Assembly (NCBI GenBank): GCA_012845835.1
Contig: JABAKD010000014.1
Coordinates: forward strand, 3,087,710-3,151,709
DNA length: 64,000 nt
Source of the DNA: Undaria pinnatifida
Taxonomy: Eukaryota > Sar > Phaeophyceae > Laminariales > Alariaceae
Direction: 5' to 3'
Shown: positions 13,708-22,700 of the stretch, piece by piece
How positions within the stretch are numbered: the first letter of the stretch is position 1
How the letters are laid out: each line of letters starts with the position of its first letter
Notes under the pieces: generated by a model
Databases searched by the model: none
Seen by the model: the letters and a program-made list of their open reading frames with translations, nothing else
Told to the model about the DNA's origin: nothing
Position numbers and translations under genes: made by a program

Positions 13708-16700
13708 GTATTCTACTACCTCTGTATTTTTTATGATGATAAAACGTCGTGGTGGTGTTGGTGTGGTAGTGGGATTTGTGATGTTGGTCGTGATTGTGGT
13801 GGTATTGGTGTTGCCGAGGTCCACTACACAACGCTCAAGCTATAATGCCGTTGGTATGTGCGTGGTCATTTGTGGTGGTGGTGATGGTGGTGCTGAGGAA
13901 GTTGGTGGTGCTGAGGATGTTGGTGGTGGTAGTGTCGGTGATGGTAGTGATGGTGGTGGTTGTGGTGGTTTGATAGTTCTGGTGGTTGTGTTAAGTGGTG
14001 GTGTTGATGGCGTTGGCGATGGTGGTGGTGATGGTGTTGGCGATGGTGGTGGTGATGGTGTTGGCGATGGTGGTGGTGATGGTGTTGGCGATGGTGGTGC
14101 TGATGGTGTTGGCGATGGTGGTGCTGATGGTGTTGGCGATGGTGGTGCTGATGGTGTTGGTAGTGGTGGTGGTGGCTCGAGATGCCGCTGTCTTTTTGTT
14201 GGTGATCTATGGTGTTGGTGTTGGTAGTGTTGGTGATGGTGATACTTTTGGTTGTGGTATTGATGTTTAGAAGGCGAGGTGTGTTGGTGACGGTGATACT
14301 TTTGGTTGTGGTATTGGTGTTTAGAAGGCGAGGTCTCTGCCGGCGCTCTCCGACAGGGAAGCCGAGGCCCACTGCGCTATGCTCAAGGTGCAATCTAATG
14401 CCTTTTTTTTGTTGGTGGTGGTCTGTGATGGTGATGGTGAACATGGAGATGATGGGGGTGGTGGTGATGGTGTTGGTAGTGTTGGTGGTAGTGACGGTGG
14501 TGGGGGGTGTTGAGGTTGTGGTGGTGTTGGTGTTGGTGATGTTGGTGTTGGTGATGTTGGTGTTGGTGTTGGTGATGTTCGTGTTGGTGCTGGTGTTGGT
14601 GATGTTGGTTCGGGTGTTGGTGATGTTGGTGCCGATGACAATGATGTTGGTAGTGGAATTGATGACGAGGTAGGTGATGGTGATGATGTCGATTACTTTA
14701 CCGATAACGATTATGATGATGATGATGATGATGGTGACAACGCTGATGCTGTTTATGGCGATGATTTTGCCGACGAAAACGACGATGCAGGAGAAGGCAA
14801 AGAAGGGAGACATCACGATCGGCGATGCCATCAACCTCGCAATCCTTGAGGAGATGCTGCGCGACCCCATGACCACAATCCACGCCGAGGACCTGCAGGT
14901 GGTTGACCTTATTTTTGTTCTTTGTGTGGCGTGATTGTTTACGTACCACTCCCGGTTTGAGTTTTACCCGTTCTTTTGTTTTGGTTTTGTTTGCCGTTTT
15001 AGGTGCCCTGCTACGAAAGAAAATAAAAAAATAGCCTTGCATTTTTCCTAGTATTTCCCTTCCAGGGGTGTTGTTTAGCAAGGTGAATACTCTGGGGGTA
15101 CCCAAGTATCTACCCGAGGACGACCGAAGTTACTAGGTTTGGTGCCCGGGTACCCCAGAGTGTCTATGCTACTAAGCGCACCCTTGGACCCTTTTCTTTA
15201 CTGCACCAACTTATTCGAGGGGTTGTTTTGTAGAGTTAGAGAGGGTTTTTTTTTGCAGTTTGCGGTGGTAAATGGTTAATTTTGTGTGTGTGACCGCTGC
15301 TGTTGTGGTTGTGGCTGGTGGTGGCGATGGTGGTGGTGGTTGTGGTATTGTTGTGGTATTGTTGTTGCTGTTGCTGTTGTTGCTGTTGCTGTTGTTGTTG
15401 CTGTTGCTGTTCCTGTTGCTGTTGCTGTTCTCGTTGCTGTTGGTGTTGCTGGTGTTCTCGTTGTTGTTGTTGTCCTCGTTGCTGATGTTTTTTCTGTTGG
15501 TGTTGGTGTTGCTATTGGTGTTGTTGTGGCTGTTGGTGATCACGAAGAGCAGCGACTTGTACAACAACGAGGACAACAGCGAGCACTAACACCAACACCA
15601 TCACCAGCATCAACACAGATATCGACACTAGCTACACCAATGTCAGTGTAGCTGGTGTCGATATCTGTGTTGGTGCTGGTGCTGTTGTTCTTGTTAAGTG
15701 GTTCCGCTGGGGGTCGCGCTGCTACAGTGTTGGAGCCTTCTTATAACCACCCGTAGATTTTGGCGACGAATGTTGTTGAATTGTTCTTGTTGCTACATAA
15801 AACTTAACTATAAGCAAGCACACGTCGGACAGATCACACCGATCCCTACTTGATGATCTAGATCTTTCAGGAAAGATCTGTGTGGTCTATTTATAGCTGT
15901 TACCGGGTGGGAGCTGTATGATCTGCATGGTCTAGCACGATGTGCATGATCTAGCAAATGCTTCCAGGGCTCTAGGTACAGACCCTGCACAACATCTGAG
16001 AACGTCAGATACAGGGTCGACTGTAGATGATCTAGATCATCTAGATCATTTAGATCATGATCTGTCGGAGCTGTGTAAACCCCTTGCCCAACACCTGAAC
16101 GGCGAGTATGTGCAGTTAAACACAGCGCAGACGCCGATAACGACTTTTCACTCGACCAAGCAGCGATAAACATGCGTAACATGCACGCGAATAGAGTGAT
16201 GCGTGACGGGCCTTCGCGTCAAGCTAAGGCCAAGCTAAGGGGCGACGGCATGTAATCTCTGGAAGCAAATGGCTACACCGACGCTGCCGGCGACAGCATC
16301 ACCGACTCCACCGGTAGCACCCACGGCAGTAGCGAGATATGCTTAGGTGGTTAAGTACACCGACCACCACCGCAGGCTGAAAGCAGTATGTTTCATTGAG
16401 AAGAAGAATGGCACGGTGCATACATGATAGCGTGCTTGACATAAACTTGTTAGGGCTGGTCGGTGTTGCTTTCCGGATTACTTGTGCGGTGGCTAGTTGT
16501 TTTTTCTTCAGTTTTCACAAGCGTTTTGTTCCCCCTTTCAACTGAAGACGCCCCCCGGGAGTTCAAGCCAACCACACCCCGAAGGGGAAGCCTGTACCAT
16601 TTATGGCGGTGGTTTTGCTGATGGCGCTGACCTTACCACTGTTGACTTCATTGTTGCTTTCCGCCATTCTTTTGTGCTAAACACTCCCAGGCCGGTTCTT

Positions 16701-19700
16701 CGTACGACATCCCCAAGAAGCTGCAGGAGGTCTTCGGCTCGCTCCGGGCGGCCGACGAGATCATCGATGAGGGGCACATCATCGGAAAGGTAGGCCTAAC
16801 ATGTCCCCTCACCACCAAACCCACCACACCAAACCCCACCCCACGTCACGCCACCCTACACCACCCCACCCCACCCCGTCCCACCCCATCCTGCCCCACC
16901 CCACAGCGCCCCACCTCACCCCACCCCACCGCGCCCCACCCCACCCCAAACCAAGCGCTGAGAGAGGGCATGAACCGCCCGGTCGTGGGCCTGATGAACA
17001 TCAATTTCAGCATCCCATCCAATTATACGCCATCCCGTCTCATCATAGTATATCCCATCCAATCCTATCCAATCCCGTCCCATCAGACCCCACACCATTC
17101 CATCCCATCTCGTCCCATCCCGTCCCAAGGCATATAATATGCCGTCCAATCCCGTCCCGTCCTGTTCCGTCCCATCCTGTTATGTCTTATCCCCCGAGCG
17201 TTGGGCGAGAGCATGAACGGGTGCCGTCCCGTTGTAGAGATGAACACGAACTTCGGCATGTAACCTCCCCATGCGTACTATCCCATCCCATCCAATCCCA
17301 TCCCATCCCATCCCACCCCATCCCATCTCGTCCCATAACAGATTATCCTATCCAATCCCATCCCTTTTTGTCCCATAACATTATGTCATATCCCGTCCCG
17401 TCCCACCATATTATATCCATTGGCCATCCCAGCTCGTCCATTCCTATCCAATTCCGTCCCTTTCCGTCCCATAGCATTATGATATCATGCTGTCCCGTCC
17501 CACCATGTTTTATCCCATCCCACCCCATCCCATCCCGTCCTATCCCATCCCATCCCGTATCGTCCCATCCCGTCCCGTCCTATCCCATCCCATCCCATCC
17601 TGTCCCATCCCATCCCTTCCCGTCCCAATCCCAGGCGTTGGGCGAGGGCATGAACGGGTACCGCCCCATCGTGGAGCTGATGAACACGAACTTCGGCATC
17701 TACGGCATGGCCGAGCTCAGCAGCGCCGGTAACACGTACGCGACTACGGGAGGACAGTTCGACATGCCGATGACCATCATCGGGGCTGGGGGCACGGCAC
17801 CCAACCAGTCTCTGGGGGCGGAGCACTCGCAGGTGAACGATGTTTCGTGTGTATGTGTTTTTTTTTATGGTGACTCTTCTACCCTGCGCGCGCTCTTCCG
17901 CAGACGCCACACACCCCAACATCAACGAGGCACCTTCGCCTGTCTTTCGAAATTGACGGTCAGTTTGTCGCGCAATTCCTGTCACGGAAGAAGTGCGGTC
18001 GACAGCGACACAGCAACCGTCAAGTGAAATCCGGATGACACTAGTGTGCAACAAAAATGCGCGTGCCAGCCTTCCCACGCGTCCTTGATGGACATCCCGG
18101 GACTGAAGATCTGCGCCGCCCCGCCCCAATGACCCCCCCCCCCCGCGCCCCAACCCCGCTCCTAAGTACCACCCAAACCCAATGTGCTCCACCTCTCGAC
18201 GTTGTAGGGATGCGAGGGTGTATGGTCTTGCAGACTACGGCCATACATTAAAATGATCACGCCTAACCCCCCCCCCCCCTCCCCCCGCCCGGCTGAGGAT
18301 GCGAGGGGCCGTGGCCTTTAAGACAACGGGTATGCACGGAATGAGTTCACCCCCAACCCCCCTCTTTGCCCTTGCGCGCCTCTAAACGAAACCCATATGC
18401 ACAAGCCTTTCCACGCGTACGTGATGGGCATCCCGGGGATCAAGATCTGCACCGCCGCTTCTCCTGAGGCTGCTTACGGCATCACCAAATCCATGATCCG
18501 AGACAACGGGCCGGGCATCCTGTTTTGCCCGGTGAAGATGATGAAGGGGGTTAAGAGCGGGGTGGAGTTGGGGAAATGCCTACCGCTAAACAAGGCCGCG
18601 GTTCTCCACGCTGCCTCGGAGGAGGCGGTTTCGAAGGGCAAGGTAAGGGGGGTAGGGGGGCTACTCATTTCATGCGTTGTCGTAGATAATTTGGGGGGGG
18701 GTGGGCGTGCTCATTTTTTGCTTGCGTTAGTCGTTTGGCCATTGACCACGCATCCCTTTCGAAACGGAGCGCCCGGGGGGGGGGATGAGGGATGAGAGGG
18801 GGGGGGGGTACTCATTTTTCGCATAGCCGTAGTCTTGAAAGAATTTTATTGGGAGCGATTGGGTTGGCCTGCCGTTAAAGAAGGCCGCGGTTCTCCACGC
18901 TGTCTCGGAGGAGGCGGTTGCGAATCGCAAGGCGAGAAGAGGGGGTATAGGGAGGTTAGCTGACCGGTAAACGTAAGGTGTGTTGTACGCTCGTGTATCC
19001 GTGATTTGTGGGTGTTCGTTGTGTGGGTGTCCTGATGGTCATATAGCACTTCCGCTAGACCGTTCAGGTACACTGTGACTAGTGGATAGTGCTACGTAAC
19101 CAACAGTGTCCAGTGAGTTTTGTACGGGCGAATGCGGACACGCACTTTCCCTTAATGTCAATGCCAACCTCAAAATATCTCAACCGCAGTATCAGTTTAT
19201 CTCAAATGTGAATATCAGCCTCCCTCTCCCTCTCTTAACGCCTCCCAATGTTGACCCTTTGGGCCCCATTACAGCGATAAACCGTCTAAGGAAGGTGTGC
19301 TAATAACCCAGCAGTACGCGTAGGTCCATGCTACGCCCGTGTAGCAGGACTCCTTGCATTGTAGTCCGAGCATGAACTCTTACCATCCCCCATCCACGCA
19401 GTAGTCGACGCTAGGATCGTCATTTGTTTCGTCCAATGTTCCGGCTGGAGTCTCAAGAGGGTTTGTGTCTCTCGCTCGCTCGTGTTTGTTTTCCCTCGGT
19501 TCCAATTACCGCTCTCGTTTCTTTTTTTTTTCTACTATTTGTTGCACATGTGTTTGGCTCTTGGGCGGAAACGGAACGGTGCGAGCAGGCGGTGACGGTC
19601 CTGACCTACCTACACGGCGTCAAAGAGGCACAGGTAAAAGTGATGAAAGTCGACAAACATAAACAGGCTAAAAAGTGGGAATGCTGTGAACCCTACGCGT

Positions 19701-22700
19701 TATAAAAATGAAGGCACGTACCGAGGGGGAGAAGGGACGGCACCTGTCCACGGTTTATCCAGAAGATCGCTGAGGGTGAAATCTCTCACGAGTTGAGATG
19801 GGGAGTAAAATTCAACGTTAAAAAAAGAAAAAAAAAGCGCTTCCCATACGGGAGGGATCGCGGGGCGGGGGGATGGGGCCGTGTGTGTTGTCCCCTGTCG
19901 ACATTTTGGGGTTCATTTCGTGGGGCGTTAGTCTATTGATGGCATCTTCTCTCTCGTGGAGACAAGCAACCGATGTACAGAAGCCAGAAACACCACCCAC
20001 CCTCGCTCGCGAATTTTGGCAATATTTGTATTGGCAGGACATCCTTGCACAAAAGGCGGGACACATGCTACGGTAGCGATGGCATCACCATTTTTCTTCT
20101 GAGGGTGATGGCTTGAGGAGCTATATACCCCACCCGTCAACTGATTTTTGAGACCAAATGAGAGTGCAACCTCATGGTCCACTAGGTATAAAACAAAACA
20201 AAATACAACAAAAAAAATGTAATTTCAGCGATATTGGGTTGAGGAGTCCCGAAATTGGAAAATCCCAGGTAATCAATTCATTACGAGGGGTTTAAATGAC
20301 GTTCCGATCTACTGTCCAATAGCAGCAATCCATTCAATCCAAGGAGTTGTACGAGACAACCCGAGAAGTTGTACGATACAATCAGTCCAGGGAGTTGTAC
20401 GACACATATTAATCCAAGGAGTTGTACGACACAAATCAATCCAAGGAGTTGCACGACGCAATCAACCCCAGGACTTGTATGACACGATCAATCCAAGGAC
20501 TTGTACGACACAATCAATCCAAGGAATTGTACGACACGCGCCTAGCATGCGGGGGGTTATACACTGTTCGTCCTGCTTGCTTGCGTGCACACACAAAACG
20601 CTTGATAAGGCCACGTGTCTGGATTGTTTCGATCGCGTTGTTTTTGTCCAAAGCGGGCTAATGAATCCGTCACGGCGTTGTTTCACAAATCGGGCAGAAC
20701 ATATCCCTACTAATACCTAATGATATGCATGTTTCATGGAAGACAGATCCCTGGTCGATATGATCTGCATGCCCTATAGATCATGTTGCCGGGTTAGAGC
20801 CAGATGATCTGAATGATCTAGCACGTGTTTCCTGGGTTGGATCTGTACTGTGCAGATCCAGGATCCAGTATGTTCTGGATCTAGTGACATATACGTTATA
20901 TACTGTAGATGATCTAGCTCGTGATCTGTCCGAGGTGTGCATTGTTGTGGGTGTGAGGGTCTGGTCTAAGATTACGGTCAGGCACGATGAAGATCCCCCC
21001 CCTCCCCCTTCTCCATACGCTCGGAAGGTTTCGATTGACCAGATCATCGCGGCTGGGGCGGACATCGACCTCATCGAGCTCCGGACACTGAAGCCGCTCG
21101 ACATGGAGACAATCGCGATGTCGCTCCGACGCACGCACAAGGTGGGGTAGTGTGGGGTGGGGTGGATGGGATCAAGAGGAGGGGGGGGCGAGGGATTCTC
21201 CTCTCGGTTGGGCTTTGTTTTGGTGTGTTCGATACTCGATGTTCGGTGCTCATCTTGTTCGATGTTCGATATCTGTTGCTGTCATATATCTACGTTATTT
21301 TCTTTCTACATTTTTTGTAGATGCTCATATCGTCTCCCTCGAAGCAGAAATTAATTCATTAATCGCCCCCAACATGGTATATACCAGGGCTTTTCACGGC
21401 CTGGGTCAGTTCACTTTGGCCGGGACGGTTAGGGCTACACGGGATCCGACCCTGCCCGGGAGCATTAAAAACTTCCTGATCCGGTCTGTGATGTTCGAAC
21501 ACCTGCTGACCCGACCGGATTCGACCCGCGTGGTTGTGAAAAGCTCCTCGCCCGATCCACCAGGGTCGGGTCATGGCCCGTTGAATAGCCCTGGTGTATA
21601 CCAGGTGTATATTGCTCTACAGTAGTATTGTTTATTGTTCTGGTGGTTGATGAGCCATCCCACGCTAGGTAGGGGTGCGCAGCATATTCTGAGAATTTTC
21701 TGAGCTCCTAACATGAGGATATCTGTCAATATCTCACCCGAAACATGCCTTCCTTAAGACGTTTGTTCGCGCAACCCGACCGACCTTTGTTTGTAGGACG
21801 TCAGCCGTGAGTTCGACGAATTTCGGATCAATACTCATATTTGCAAGCTGCGTTGTGTGTACTTGTAATATACTATGTGGGTGAGTTTTTTCACAATTGG
21901 AGGGGTCATATTGTTCTGTATTTGTACGAACCGATAGTTGCGCTCTTGAGGAGCTCAACCGGTCAGAAACGTTTGCCCCCCCCCCCAAAAGCGCAGCCTC
22001 TACCGTTGGGTGACTCTGGATGCTTCTGTTGTTCAATATTCGGTGCTGGATGCTTGTTGTCTGCTGCGTTCTCTCAGGTGGCCATCCTGGACGAGAGCAC
22101 GCGGTCGGGCGGCGTGGGCGCCACCATCTCGGCCCTGGTGGCAGAAGAGCTGTACGACGAGCTTGATGCACCGGTGCGTTTCGAAGGAACAAAGCCGACT
22201 TCCCCTCGGTGTTGTTAGCTGTGCTTCAGTAGTTTAGCTGTGGTACACGGGTGCGGTAAAAGCAGCTGCTACCGGAAAGAAAGGGGAAGAGGGGGTGGGG
22301 GACTCGTTTCATGCATAGCCGTAGTCGTAAGTTCTGTCCTAATAACCCCACTTCATGATTCCAAGGGTTAAAACGAATGCATAACCCCACTCCATGATTC
22401 CAAGGGTTAGAATGAATGCAACCAGCCAACCCAAGTAACCAGCCAGCCAACCAATGTGCCAACCAACATCCCGCCGAACCAACCATCGAGCCAACGTTCC
22501 TACCAAACACAACAACAACCAACCACACATGCAAACAACCAATCCACATATGTACCAACGAACCACACGTCGGAGGGATCATCGATCCCCACTTGATGAT
22601 CTAGATCTTAAGGAGGGTCTATACGGTCTAGGTCATGTTACAGGGTGGGAGCCGTACGACCTGCATGATGTAGCACATGCTTCGAGGGGTAAATCTGTAC

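Noticed and set aside
13866..14876. A 336-codon Asn/Thr/His-rich minus-strand frame
   Set aside because: Complement of GGT/GAT repeats in a PDH intron and antisense to the linker exon.
16801..18027. A 408-codon Pro/Ser/His-rich frame
   Set aside because: It reads CCCAT repeats and runs through a real acceptor into the PDH exon at 17635; only that last part is coding.
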